Source of the DNA: Campylorhamphus procurvoides
Taxonomy: Eukaryota; Chordata; Aves; Passeriformes; Dendrocolaptidae
Assembly (NCBI GenBank): GCA_013396655.1
Contig: WBMV01001018.1
Location: 2,312,778 to 2,376,777, forward strand
Reading direction: 5' to 3'
DNA length: 64,000 nucleotides
The position numbers and the translations under genes were made by a program. Within the stretch, counting starts at the first letter, position 1, and each line of letters begins with the position of its first letter. Shown here one piece after another: positions 25,416-36,169 of this stretch. The notes under the pieces are model-generated. The model was not told the origin of the DNA, ran no database searches, and worked only from the letters and a program-made list of their open reading frames with translations.

Positions 25416-25543
25416 GCTGAACTGCCTGTAGATCTCTTTCATTCTCATTCTTGGTCAGAAGAACAAGCCACACAGCAAACTTGGGATTCCTGGAATCCAG
25501 CTGGTTTAGGAACTGGTCTTTTATGTGCTTACCAGTATCAATA
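25416..25543 (-). CDS. Possible 128-bp coding exon, unidentified gene
   Basis: On the minus strand this segment runs from an acceptor (GGGTTTTTAG) to a consensus donor (CAGC followed by GTAAGTGG). Exactly one of three frames is open across its 42 complete codons. The peptide includes KHIKDQFLNQLDSRNPKFAV, then WLVLLTKNENERDLQAVQ, a balanced, non-repetitive, protein-like composition. The exon enters with one base completing a codon and leaves one base, which fits the candidate exons on either side. I do not recognise the family. The chance of 42 open codons in a given frame is roughly one in eight, so it is suggestive only. Confidence 0.35.
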
Positions 25544-27084
25544 CTAAAAACCCTTTAAACTGCTTACTTAGGACATCACATGCCATATAGCACACAGAAT
25601 AAACTATATTGATGTCCACATACTGTACTGCTTCCACAAGGCACATCTTATTTTCAAGATGTGCATATATGCATACAAATGATGAAAATGCAGACAGAAT
25701 ATTAAAATTGTCAGTGATTTACCCTTGCTTTTAAGGTAATAATGCCATAACTTTTGGGTTTAGCACAGTAAGAACAATGGTAAAATGCTGCTTGAACTTG
25801 TGCACATTATTTCAAATTTTAGGAGACACACTCTGAAGGAAAATGGATTATTTTCCAGGGCACTGTACCAAGATTTTTCATTTCTGCTCAGACAGAGAAA
25901 TATTCTGCATGATGACACCCTTTTAATTCTCTGTTTAAAAAGCTTTTGATGTCACCTTGGAGAGTCCCAGAGTGTGCTTACTAAAGTAAAGCCTAAGAAG
26001 AAGGTGTGACAGCTGTGGTTTCTGACATGAAAACATCTCTCACTATAGGCACGATAACATTTTATTTATCCTATTTTGAGAAGTATGTGCTGACATTTAA
26101 AAGAGTAGAGAAGGCAAGAAACCCCATTCCCCATGTTAAGGGAGAAAAAGAAAGTCTGTGTTTTGGTTTGGTTTTGCTTTTCTTGAAGATTCTCACATAT
26201 CTTAGCTGGTTTAAATGTTAACAGATGTTCAGCAGACTTGAGCACAGTTAAAAGAAAAAACTCACATATAATCCTCTGGTTAAAAATTCAGCAAAAAAAA
26301 TATATGCTTGTAACTTTACAAGGGATACAAATAAATTAAAAATATATTTTATTTCCATGTTCATGTAAAAAAAAGGGAATCTTAAACATTTGGATATTGA
26401 TATTTTTTCTTCATCTTCTTTCCAAAGTTACACTCGCTGTGATAACTTACAGAAGCTTCATAACATTTACATAATACTGTACTGACATTTGCTGCATGGT
26501 TAAATGAAATCAGTTGCTTTTCTAGCTCCTAATGAATCACTGTTTCCTATCACAAAACACAGGACCTCAGCTTACAGTATGGATGGCAATACCAGGTAAA
26601 GATTAAGGCTTGCCCGGTCGTGGAAAAATGCCTGGTGGTTCCTCTCATGCTACACTTCCAAGGGGTATAGGAAGTAGTTTACACTGCCACTATTAATATC
26701 AGTCCCCATTAGGCACAGAACTTCTCCACTGAGGGGTGCACGTGAGCACTAATTTCTTAAAAGCTTTTATGGAAGTTTGTTCTATGAGCACCAAATGAAT
26801 GAGGGAATCTATGGGTTCAGAAAGTGACTAGGACATTTTATTTTGTTTAGCTCCTAAAGTGCATACAAAAGTTCCAATTACATTTAGCACCAATCTAATA
26901 GGAAGCAGCTTACTGTGCTTTTAAATGTTAAATGAGATAAAATCTGTCATTTGGCTAAATAACTTTCATAGCTCATCTCAAGGAAATATGTATTTCCACA
27001 CTGCAATTGTCTTACTGAACAGATATAATGGGTAGTATGAAAGAGATTTTAGAAAGGAAGAAAAAAGGCTGAATTAAGGATATT
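25544..27084. other. Unique AT-rich non-coding DNA
   Basis: No gene or transposon is seen. The stretch 26270-26480 is AT-rich with TATTTTATTT-like words. It would be intronic if the flanking minus-strand exons are real. Confidence 0.45.
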
Positions 27085-27155
27085 GGGGGTTTGGGGGTGG
27101 GTTGGTTGTTTGGGGTTTCTGTTTGTGTTTGGGGGTTGGGTGGTTGGTTGGTTTT
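27085..27155 (+). repeat. G/T-rich tract with quadruplex-forming potential
   Basis: Over about 70 bases only G and T occur, apart from one C and the edges. G runs of three or more lie at 27085-27089, 27093-27097, 27099-27101, 27112-27115, 27131-27135 and 27138-27140. The first four, with loops of 3, 1 and 10 bases, can form an intramolecular G-quadruplex. The last part is TGG/TTGG repeats. The complementary A/C pattern recurs at 33721-33815. Confidence 0.75.
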
Positions 27156-28127
27156 AAGAAAGAGATACAGCACTAGGGTACCCAGAAATAAACAGTGAGA
27201 GAACCAACCTGCTCTCCTCAATTGTCTAAAACCAAGCAAACCATGCCCAGCAAGGCAGGACCGGAGAGGAGTGAAGCCCTGCAAGCTGCAGGGGATGAGA
27301 GCACAGGAATGGAGCCAAAGCCAAGTGCCCCAGAAGCTGTGTCAGCATCACCTCAGTCCTGCACAGCTACTGCTCTTCAGTCCTCACTGAGGCATAGTCT
27401 ACAAACTCCTTTTTTATTTTATTTTGTCTCAGACATTAAGAATTCAGACACACTGTAATCTTATAAGGGTCACAGTGTGGAAACAGCTCACTTAGAGGAC
27501 GGTGTGTCCTCCTCACCCCACTATTCAGAGGCAGACAGACCCTGCCATCCTAAAGTGCTGCAAATCCCCTGGAGGAGCTGTGTGGGGTGCAGAGGGAGCA
27601 GCATGTGCTGAGCTGTGCCCAGGAACCCTCAGTCCCAGAAATGGGCTCTCTGCTTCAGGTAACCCACAGAGAGCTGCAGAGACATGTTTCACAGCAACAA
27701 AGGCATGACGTGGCCAAACTCTTCTGAACACTCCATATTTCCCGTGTTGTCTGGATTTCTCACACATTTGAATGAAGAAAAGATACCCTCAGTGTCTCCT
27801 CTCTAATCTGCTGCCCCCATTCTGGTCAGAAAATGTTCCTGTTCTGAAGACAGCATCACACAGATAAATGTACACTTGCAGCAACTCTGCTCTAATTAGG
27901 TCATGACTGTCCTTCTCTCATCAACCAAATCATAAGCAGAGGTGGAATTTGTTATCACAGAACTATTCTAACCTGACTACCAGAAAACATCCCAGAAGAC
28001 AATGAGATTGTCTATTATCTTGGCAGTGTAATGAGTTTGTGATAGCACTACAGAAGTTGGAAAGCACCCTTCCTCACCCACTTGCCTCTCATTTTTCCCT
28101 CCAATATGAATTCAGTATGTAACTTAC
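27156..28127. other. Unique DNA, slightly GC-rich, no gene called
   Basis: A plus-strand segment at about 27529-27658 lies between an AG after a mixed tract (CACTATTCAG) and a GTAACC donor, with an open frame (QTDPAILKCCKSPGGAVWGA and onward). The donor is weak and the sequence is GC-rich, so I leave it uncalled. Confidence 0.35.
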
Positions 28128-28195
28128 CTTGGCTTTCTTTTCAATCCTTTAATTTCCTGTCTCATTTGTCTTTGCAAATCTTTATATAATAGAAG
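28128..28195 (-). CDS. Possible 68-bp coding exon, unidentified gene
   Basis: The minus-strand donor is AAG followed by GTAAGTTAC, nearly the perfect consensus. The acceptor (GAACTTCTCTTAG) is moderate. The open frame reads LLLYKDLQRQMRQEIKGLKRKP, a basic amphipathic, possibly helical peptide with a spacing of charged residues typical of coiled segments. It starts in phase 0 and leaves two bases, which join the T at the start of the next exon (25543) to form a serine codon. Function unknown. Confidence 0.33.
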
Positions 28196-30039
28196 CTAAG
28201 AGAAGTTCCCATTAGGAATCTATATTGAAAGGGGAACTTGGTCTATTGCAAAAGGGAAAATCTAAAAATGACTGCTCGCTCTTCCCTCGGCAGCATCCTA
28301 TGTCAGACCCCTGCTCTGAAGCTCAAAGAAGCTCAAAGGCTACCCATCTGAGTGAAAAAAGTCTAAGTTTACCTTTTCATCCTGGAAAATTAGCACATGG
28401 CCATTAATAAATAACATAACCTGCAGCATTATTTCAGGCTATCCATGCATTTCATAGATGGCTTGCATCATCTCAGGACATTTTATGTGAGATTTGTTCT
28501 AAACTGTTTTTTTTTCCCTGTATTTTTCTCCCCTATCTTTCTGAGAGGTCTGTAAAATAGTTGCTGACTCCATGTTGACCTGTTTTTCTGCCTCTTCACC
28601 ATATACTTAACTCAGTGAGTAGCCTGTGAAGTTTACTGAAGTAGATACCATCAAACTTGACAGCAAGAGAAAAACTCTGCCTTGTAGAAGCAAACAATGG
28701 TACCAGTATATGGAGGGCCTAGAGGACAAAAGAATATGACTATTGCAGTTCTGTTATTTACAGCTTTGTATTACAGCTTTTATTTCTTTTTCCTTCCTCA
28801 GACTGAATGGAGCTGGGTTATCCCCAGGCTGCTTTAAGTATTTCTTTCAGAATATACATCAATCTGCAGTCCCTCTACAGCCTCCATTACTTTGGCATCT
28901 GAACACCTTACAAGCTTTCACTGTCTTTGCTCTCACAACACCTCACATGCAGGCAATTTTTATGATATCAATTTACTAAGAGAGAATCAAAGTGCACAGA
29001 GATTTTTAGGTGTCCAGACATCCAGAGTGAAATCCAAACCTTTCCCTCTGCTCTTTTTATAGTGCCTGGGATCATTCATCAGCTCCTCAAAATGAGATTC
29101 AGGACCATCTGAAAGCTGAGCATGGAGTCACCCACAGACTCAGAAAAAAGGAGAATAACCTGCTCCAAAACAACCCCTAAACCTCTACTTGTGTTCTGAA
29201 GCTGCCAGCACCACACTGCTGTGTGTTCAGAAGGTGAATGGAAGAGAGACTCTCCTAGGGCTGAGCACAGATCTGTCTTTCTTATGCCTACAGGCACCCC
29301 TCCTCTCATTTTCATAGAACAGTCACCCGCAGGAAGGGAAATTTGGGTGCAGTTCCTTGCTCTGCCTAAAGGGATTCAAAATTCCCCTTTTTTAACTCAC
29401 ACAAGAGAGTGCTGGGGAGGGGAGGCATGATGGATTTCCTCAGCTTTGAAAGGGCTGAACAGAACATTTCGGGTTCAGTGGTCTGGGCACAGCGAGGGGA
29501 CGTGACTTATGTCTCAGGCAGGGAAAACATTGTCTGATTTTACCTGCATTTTACTGCTCGTGTCACTACTGCAAGTCTGGATGCCGCATTTTTCCGGGAG
29601 TAGGGCTGTCTCAGAGAATTCAAGGACACTGGAATGCAGAGTCCTGATGCAGGAGATCTCCAAAACAAATTCAATATTGTACAGCTGGGAATTTGTATCT
29701 GAAAGCCAAGGAATTAGAGCCAGAAATAATTTTGTTTTCCCATTCTAAGACAGAAGCGCTAATTTCTTTAGAGCAATACCACAAAACCTTCCTGTATGCT
29801 TGTGATGAAATGCCAGCATCTTTTTATACCTAGTGCTGGAGGAGAAGCTGCTGTAACAATCCTCTACTAGCTTTTATCTTTTCTATTATAGTCTATTGAA
29901 TATTAATAAATTACCATCTGCCAGTTTTTGCAGGAGCAGCTGAAACACTGCCTGCATTGAAATTGAAAATAACTCCTTCCCTCTTCACAAACTTCCACAG
30001 AACACAAATTTTAAAATAATGACTACTGCCTGTACTATT
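28196..30039. other. Unique non-coding DNA apart from the candidate exon
   Basis: Outside 29544-29628 I see no exon, RNA gene or mobile element. Confidence 0.4.
29544..29628 (-). CDS. Possible 85-bp coding exon, unidentified gene
   Basis: On the minus strand an acceptor (CTGCATTCCAG) and a donor (CAG followed by GTAAAATC) bound an open frame of 28 codons. It begins VLEFSETALLPEKCGIQTCS and ends SDTSSKMQ at phase 0, fitting the following exon at 28128-28195. The donor is weaker than in the other candidates. On the opposite strand a frame at 29509-29748 begins with a hydrophobic signal-like stretch (CILLLVSLLQVW). Either could be chance. Confidence 0.2.
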
Positions 30040-30660
30040 TCTGTGGTGTTTCCCTTTAACAAACAATGTGAAGATTTATGTGATACAGTCAGCTTTGGGA
30101 TTGATAATTAATTATCACTTAATTACACACTTTAACAATATTTATTCTGAAGTTATAACAACTCTGCCTTAGAAAATGACCCTGAATCACTTTAATTTAT
30201 TAATTCACTTAATTAAAATACTTAATCTTGAAAAGAGCTTTCAGGCTGTTCAAATAAAGGTAAACAAATCTTCAAATTAAATCAACACTTTTTTTTCCTT
30301 TGATATATGTAATTAATTTTCACTCCACTCAATAAATAAACCTCATGTAAGGTTGTTCATGTGACAACAGAAAATGGCTTGCTGTCAGCTTAATCTTCCT
30401 TAACACTGTAAAGCATTTTTAGTTATGCTGACAGGCCTGCTGAAAACCTTTTGCTGGAAAGCAATAAATATTAGCATTTTTCCCACTGGCATTGCAGCAA
30501 AAACATTTATTTGTAAATGATGATCATTAATCAACATTTTTGTACAAGCAATCACAAAACCTCCCAGGCTAAAGCAAACTTGATGGAAATTAAACTTCTA
30601 TTTGCAATCAGATTTAACTTCAGCACACTTTCTCCTTAAATAATCCAAATTTTCGTTTTC
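30040..30660. promoter_or_regulatory. Likely conserved non-coding element, TAATTA-rich
   Basis: Dense homeodomain-type cores: GATAATTAATTATC (30103-30116, a perfect 14-bp palindrome), CTTAATTACAC, TTTATTAATTCACTTAATTA (30196-30215) and GTAATTAATTTTC. A second non-repetitive part (30480-30620) has TTTGTAAATGATGATCATTA (30511-30530) and TTTGCAATCAG. The block lacks simple-repeat decay and coding frames. This is the typical look of deeply conserved enhancers near developmental regulators. Conservation is inferred, not seen. Confidence 0.35.
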
Positions 30661-32226
30661 TTCTGTTGGTAAAGGTGTTCTGTGTGCCCAGGGTTGCACT
30701 TTCTATCCCTCCTGAAAGTTTGGGGCAAACTCTAGGACTTAATTGCTGAGCTCCCAGCAGTGCCAAGACTTCCCAGGTTTGATGCTGCTACTGCAGTTTG
30801 CTCCTCCCAAAGCCAGGGCAGCCGAAGGAAGGGGGTGCCAGTGAACCTCTCACTGGTGCCAGGCACGTGAACAACTCCACAAGGGTGAGTTTTCCTCTGC
30901 ATTTAGCACATTGCCTCATAGACATAGCACCGAGTTCAGGGATTTCAAGGCACAAAGAAATCCTGCCTTTTGAAAAGCTGGTTTCTACTGAAAGCAGTTT
31001 TGAGTTATTCAGCAAAATTCACCAGGAGATCTCATTACAGCATATACTTGACTCTGCCTCCCCCTTGCATTGCAGTCTGGGCTGTACCTTGAAAACTCTG
31101 CTACAAGAGGATTCCTCCTCGCCTTATACCTTAGCAAAGACAGGAATGCCATGTTTTGCTTCAATTTACCATCTCCTTATTGCATGTTTCTAGCTGAAGC
31201 TGAGGTGATTCAGGTTATTTCCCTCTATCGGTTGTATTTGAACAAGAAAAGGATTCCAAAATCTGGGCTGGGTATTTACAGCATAAATCTCACTCTCTCA
31301 GTCCAGCTCAGCCCTGAAGAGCTCAAGTTAATTAACGACAGATCTAAGGAACTACTGTCATCTAGATGGTAATTAGATGGGACTAGATATGAAAACCAGG
31401 CTTCAGCTGAAGCAGAAAGCAGTTTTCCATCCCTCCTCAAAGGCTGTTCATAGTACAGGTGGTTGTATCTGGCTCCCATGATTTTTTTGAAAATTGCAAT
31501 TCATGCACATCTTCACTGAACTGAAACCAGCATAAAATTCCTGTATGAGTACACCCTGTCATGAGTTTTCCAGCTGCTCCAGGCACTCAAGAGAGAAGAA
31601 ACAATGCAAAGAATTACCCTTCTTTGGAAAGGAGGCATTTTCAGGCCTTTTCCCAGTGTCCAGGTGTGCAGAGCAGTAGGACACGAGTGCTAATGAGAAA
31701 ATGGCCCTCCATTTTTAAGGCAGGGCTTTTAGGTGCCAAACTGAGTTTGGTTGGAATTCTCAATAAAGTCTTCAGCAGACCTGTTCTTTAGCTGTGCCAT
31801 TATTCTACCTCTTATGTTCATCCTGAGCAAATTCACAAAAATATCTCTGGAAAGATTTCACTTTGTTTATTTGGCTTTGTTTTGATTTCAGTGTGCAAAT
31901 GCAGCCCTTGTTTAGGACACAGCTAAACAAAACCAGAGATCATTTTCACACCATAAATAAAACTAGTCAATTTTTGTACGCATTTTTGAAGGAACACAGA
32001 ACATGCTGATCATAAGCACGGTTACCCTGCAAGGGATTGCAGCCAGTACAAATAAATTCCTAGGCTTGAAAAGAGTCGTCCCCACTGCCCAGGCACGCCA
32101 GCTGGTGGCATCGCTGCTAACTGTGGGGAGAGACGGCGTGTTCAAGCTGTTTAATGGAGTGCATTGCAAATTGCAATCAGAATAATTATATATCTATTTA
32201 AAACAACTTTCCCTGCAACGTAATGC
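30661..32226. other. Unique non-coding DNA
   Basis: A plus-strand segment (about 30798-30884) between CTACTGCAG and a GTGAGT donor (30885-30890) has one open frame (LLLPKPGQPKEGGASEPLTG and onward). It is an isolated hit with no phase-compatible partner, so it is not called. Nothing else is recognised. Confidence 0.4.
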
Positions 32227-32243
32227 AAAAAAAAAAAAAAAAN
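32227..32243. other. 16-A homopolymer ending in an unresolved base (N)
   Basis: A run of 16 A (32227-32242) is followed by a single N at 32243 and then GAAAA. The ambiguity is probably a homopolymer-length sequencing or assembly problem. The minus-strand open frame of 216 codons at 32151-32801 passes straight through it, so that frame is unreliable on this ground alone. Confidence 0.95.
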
Positions 32244-32279
32244 GAAAACAATACGGTTCAAAAATAGCCTGAAGAGCTT

Positions 32280-32790
32280 TGGGTGTCTGTGACAATTGTC
32301 AGTGCCCAAGTGGCACTGCAGCCAGCTGGGCTCCAGCTGCTCTGCACAAGGGCACAGCTCCCTCCTCCTCCCGGGCTCTGAAGGGCATTGGATGCCCCTC
32401 GCTGGTGCTGAGGGGCATTGCACAGCCCTGCAGACCTTGGGTAGGTTCCTAAACACTGCTTCGAATCTGCTCCCCTGAGACTCAGTCCCTCCCTGGAGTG
32501 CAATGGCTGAAAACTGTTTTGCAGGTGGATTTATCCTTTTCCTGCTCTGATTTCGGAGGGTGCCCAACCTCCACCCCAAAAGGTGCACAGGTGAGCGTTT
32601 TGCAGAGCTGCAGCTCAGCCACCAACCAGTTGCTTTATTTCTGGAGCTGAAGCTCCCACAGGCTGTGGTGCTGCTGCAGGCACCTTGGTACCTCAGCACT
32701 GACAGCCAGCCACGTCTCCTACATCCATCTGCTTGTATTAAACAGCCCCGTTTGCTGCTGCCTGCTGCAGAACCCAGCAAAAATAAATAA
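32280..32790. other. GC-rich pocket with inverted repeats, no gene
   Basis: Locally GC-rich sequence with long overlapping frames on both strands, expected from fewer stop codons. Short perfect inverted repeats include CAGTGCC/GGCACTG (32300-32318) and GGGCAT/ATGCCC (32383-32397). An imperfect repeat of GCTCTGAAGGGCATTG and GTGCTGAGGGGCATTG lies at 32375-32420. No protein family is recognised. It may be an old unclassified repeat. Confidence 0.4.
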
Positions 32791-33720
32791 AGTGTTGTCA
32801 TGTTAGGAAAGGGTGCTTAAATATTAACAAATATTAACTGATCTAAAGACAAGTGATGCTGGACTGAGACAAGTTCTGTAAAGCCCTCATTTTGCCTGTA
32901 AATGTAACATAAAATATATCATCTGTATTATGTATTTTATATATAATCACTGTGCTTATAAAGAATATATGCTAACTACAAAATATACATAATATTTACC
33001 AACGTATACTTTAAAATAAATAAAAATATTATATTTTTAAGCTTGTAAGTATTTTCACTGTGGGGACCGGTAATTACTGAGTGAGCTATTTTAGAAGGCA
33101 GGAAGTGGAATGCTTTGGACTCTTTGAAACTGGAAACACTGGAGAGCTTCTTATTAATTTCATTTATTGTCCAGCATCTCCCTGTGACAAGAAGCTGGTT
33201 CTTTTTGGTCTCAGATGCCATCCAACCCCTGGAACGAGGAGCTGTGGGCACAATGTGCCAGTGCCAGGGCAGCTGCGAGGGCACCAGGACTCAAAGGAGT
33301 TGGGAGCTCGAGGAGGTGGGGGAAGGAAGGACAGTGCTCATTGATAGGATCTGACTGTTGGCTCATTCAAAAACCAAAGCTTGCATCTGTTTACTGGTTT
33401 GGTAATAAAAAGTAGCAATGTAGAGATGCAGGTCGGAAGGGACAAAATTACACATCCCTTACAAGGGACAACCCATCCTGTAAAACAGCAGGATGGCATA
33501 AAAAGGCACGTTTTCACTATTTTCCCATGGGAATTGCATCAGGGTGCTCCTGTTTACCAGCAATTCCAGGCTGTAAAATGAGCCCCAGGTGAGTGAAATG
33601 CCACATGGGCTGCGATGCACCCCCAGACACCTCACACTCCCAGCTCTGAAACCAAGGCAAGGCTGGCACTGAGGGCCTCAAATAGCAGAGCTTGCTGAAA
33701 TGAAGGTCTCAAGCAGCTAA
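32791..33720. other. AT-rich then mixed unique DNA
   Basis: 32880-33045 is strongly AT-rich with TATATT/ATAAAATA words. 33080-33350 is more GC-rich with several nested plus-strand frames and no domain. A plus-strand donor (GTGAGT, 33589-33594) is isolated. A short CR1-like word (CAGGTCGGAAGGGACA, 33430-33445) is too brief to call a repeat. Confidence 0.4.
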
Positions 33721-33815
33721 GTTCAAACCAAAGGAAAACAAACAAAAAAACCCCAAAAATCCCAAACAAACAAGAAAAACCAAAACCCCCCAAAACAATA
33801 ACAAAAACGAACAAA
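33721..33815 (+). repeat. A/C-rich low-complexity tract
   Basis: About 95 bases are almost only A and C, with AAACAAACAAAAAAACCCC-type words. It shares AAAAATCCCAAACAAACAA with the tail of the retroposon-like segment at 59106-59124. It may be a decayed poly(A) tail or a simple repeat common in this genome. Its complement resembles the G/T tract at 27085-27155. Confidence 0.7.
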
Positions 33816-36169
33816 ACCACACGGAAAAGAGTAACTACGCAGTCTCAAAAATCCCTCAGCCCCAACTTTTCAATGTTTTTTAATACTATGGGAATTTAAT
33901 ATCAGTGGTTTAGGCCAGCTGTCCACCTCTTCCATCTTTTCTTGCTATTACAGTATCATGGGGGTGCCAGCAGCAGCAGCAAGGTCTTGGTTGTTAGTTT
34001 ACAAACACAACTGGAGGGATTTAATCACTGTACCCTAATTCTGCTGCAGTGACCTCAGTGATGACTGCACTGACATGTGTGTTTGACTAACGAGGGCCCA
34101 GCAGACTCCTCACATACAGCCATGTCCTACCACACGTGTAGAGACCTTCCCCTCCTTGGCAGCCCTGGGAGAATCCTCAGCCTTAGTTGATTTCAGCTGT
34201 CAAGTGCAGGCACTGCCATGCAAACCTCAAGGCTTCTTCTCAGGACTGCAGAGATCTCTGATTCTGGACCATACCACAAACTACCAAACAGACCTTCAGC
34301 AAGCCACTTAAAAACCTTCTGCCTCAGATTTCAACACACAGAAGAAAACTTCCCTGCCTAAGCAAGGGGATCTTCAGCCTCTGTGAGGCATTCATACATC
34401 ACGAGACAAATGGTACTCGTCAGAGCTGTGTCTCCATAAGAGACAAATAAATCTCTTGCTGAGACAGTGACCATGATTTGAGTATCTACAATTTCACTGC
34501 CTAAATGAAGCAAAAGTAATTTTATGGGTACTAAGTACCTGCAGCACCTTCTCTTGAATGTGACCAGAACCAGGCTGGGAATGGAACACAGTGTGAGCAT
34601 ATTAAAGAAATATTTGAAGGGAAGGAACACCCAGTGGCAAAAGAAGAAAATAAACCCAAAAAACGGTGAGGGAGAAAAAAAAAGGTACATGATTCTACCC
34701 CATACTAGCCATTCCAATGCAAGGTAGCACACAGTTCATTTAGTTTTGCAATTCATTACTCAAACTGTTGCTCTGGATATTCCCTGGAGCAAAGACAGTA
34801 ATCCCTGGGTAGGAGACACCTCTGCACACACGCCAGTTTTATGTTAAACTTGACCTTTCAGCTTCGGAGTGAAGAGGCAGATTTGAGATCTGGTCTGTGC
34901 CCCTACATTATGCAAGCAAAATGCACAGATTTGCTGCAAACTGGCCCAGCTCAGGCTTTCCAGGGCTTGAGGAAACCTCCCTCTGAGCAAGCAGCACTGC
35001 CTGCCTGCAGTCCAGCAGCAGAGCCTGGAATGTTCTGACAGCAAAACTTTCACAGAGTCCAGGTAGCCTTGGGAGGAGCTCGTGGGAGAATGACAGGAGA
35101 GCTGCAGTTTAACCAGGCACGATTCAGGGAATGCACAGTCTGCCAAAGTGCTTCAACATGTGCAGCCTGTAAGGCAATGGTGAATCACCAGTCTAGTGAG
35201 GGTGATCTGCCTAGTTCTGCACTCACAGAAACCACCAGAGACTGCAGATTTGGGAGATGATTCTGAGTACTCGGACACTCTGTCATTTAGGTCTGCCTTT
35301 AGTAATAGCTACTGGAAGATACTGCAGTATTTTAGCTTTCCAGTTGCTAAGAAAATATCTTGTCTAAATAACATTTGGAAGAAAAATATGCAGACACAAA
35401 TCTCTTTCTGCCCAGTCCTAGAAGTTGCAAACAATTTTAAAAACTTGTTCAATAAATAACCTAAATTTGAGATTAACCTTTACTTACAAGTAGTCCCAGT
35501 TTAACCCAGTTTCCTCAGGTACCTAGGTGTTTACTGCCTCAGGTTCTAAGGACTCTGTTATATTCAGATAACCACTACTTCCTACCAAGGACTCCAGTTC
35601 TTCTAATTTTTACTAAACTAGCACAAAATCAAGACATTGCTTAAAACTATGACTTTAGAACCCTTGCTTTAGACAGTACTTTTCATAACTGAGAAGACTT
35701 TTGCTTTGTTTAGCATGAGAATCTTGAGTTTAACTAATAGCTCACACTGAGAAGCTTTTTTCCATTTTTAAATCACAAGATCAACAATAAAATCACAAGA
35801 TACTGAATCACTTTCCCTGATTTACTGTGTGTGAGTCTGGAATCTGAGCAAGACAAATCTTATGAGACATTCAGGTATGACCAGAGGCAAAAATTCTGGC
35901 AATCTAGTGTAAAACATCATTCGAGGCTTTGCAGAGTTTTCTTGTCAATGGAAGCCTTTTGATTTCTCTGAAGTCACTCCTGATTTACCCCAGGGGCAGT
36001 AAGACAGAAGCTGGAGACACAGCAGTACATTTCTTTTCCTTAGGAGCTGCCTTGAAGTCAACTCTCCTCTGTGATTTTTGATTTTGCAGGATCTCTATTA
36101 CTGTTAAGAAATCTCTCCCTCCTTTCCCAGGGTCTGACTTTTCTTTTCCCTAAGTAATTAGGTTTGAAA
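33816..36169. other. Unique non-coding DNA with a small tandem duplication
   Basis: No gene. AAATCACAAGAT occurs twice (35770-35781 and 35790-35801), a 20-bp period. The remaining sequence is unique. Confidence 0.45.

Noticed and set aside
30798..30890. Plus-strand candidate exon between CTACTGCAG and GTGAGT
   Set aside because: Isolated, on the opposite strand to the phase-compatible set, and in GC-rich sequence where open frames are common.
33430..33445. CR1-like word CAGGTCGGAAGGGACA
   Set aside because: Sixteen bases with a mismatch and no continuing similarity on either side.
33557..33594. Plus-strand donor CCCCAG/GTGAGTGAAA with a short open segment
   Set aside because: Exon would be under 60 bp with two possible starts and no neighbours.
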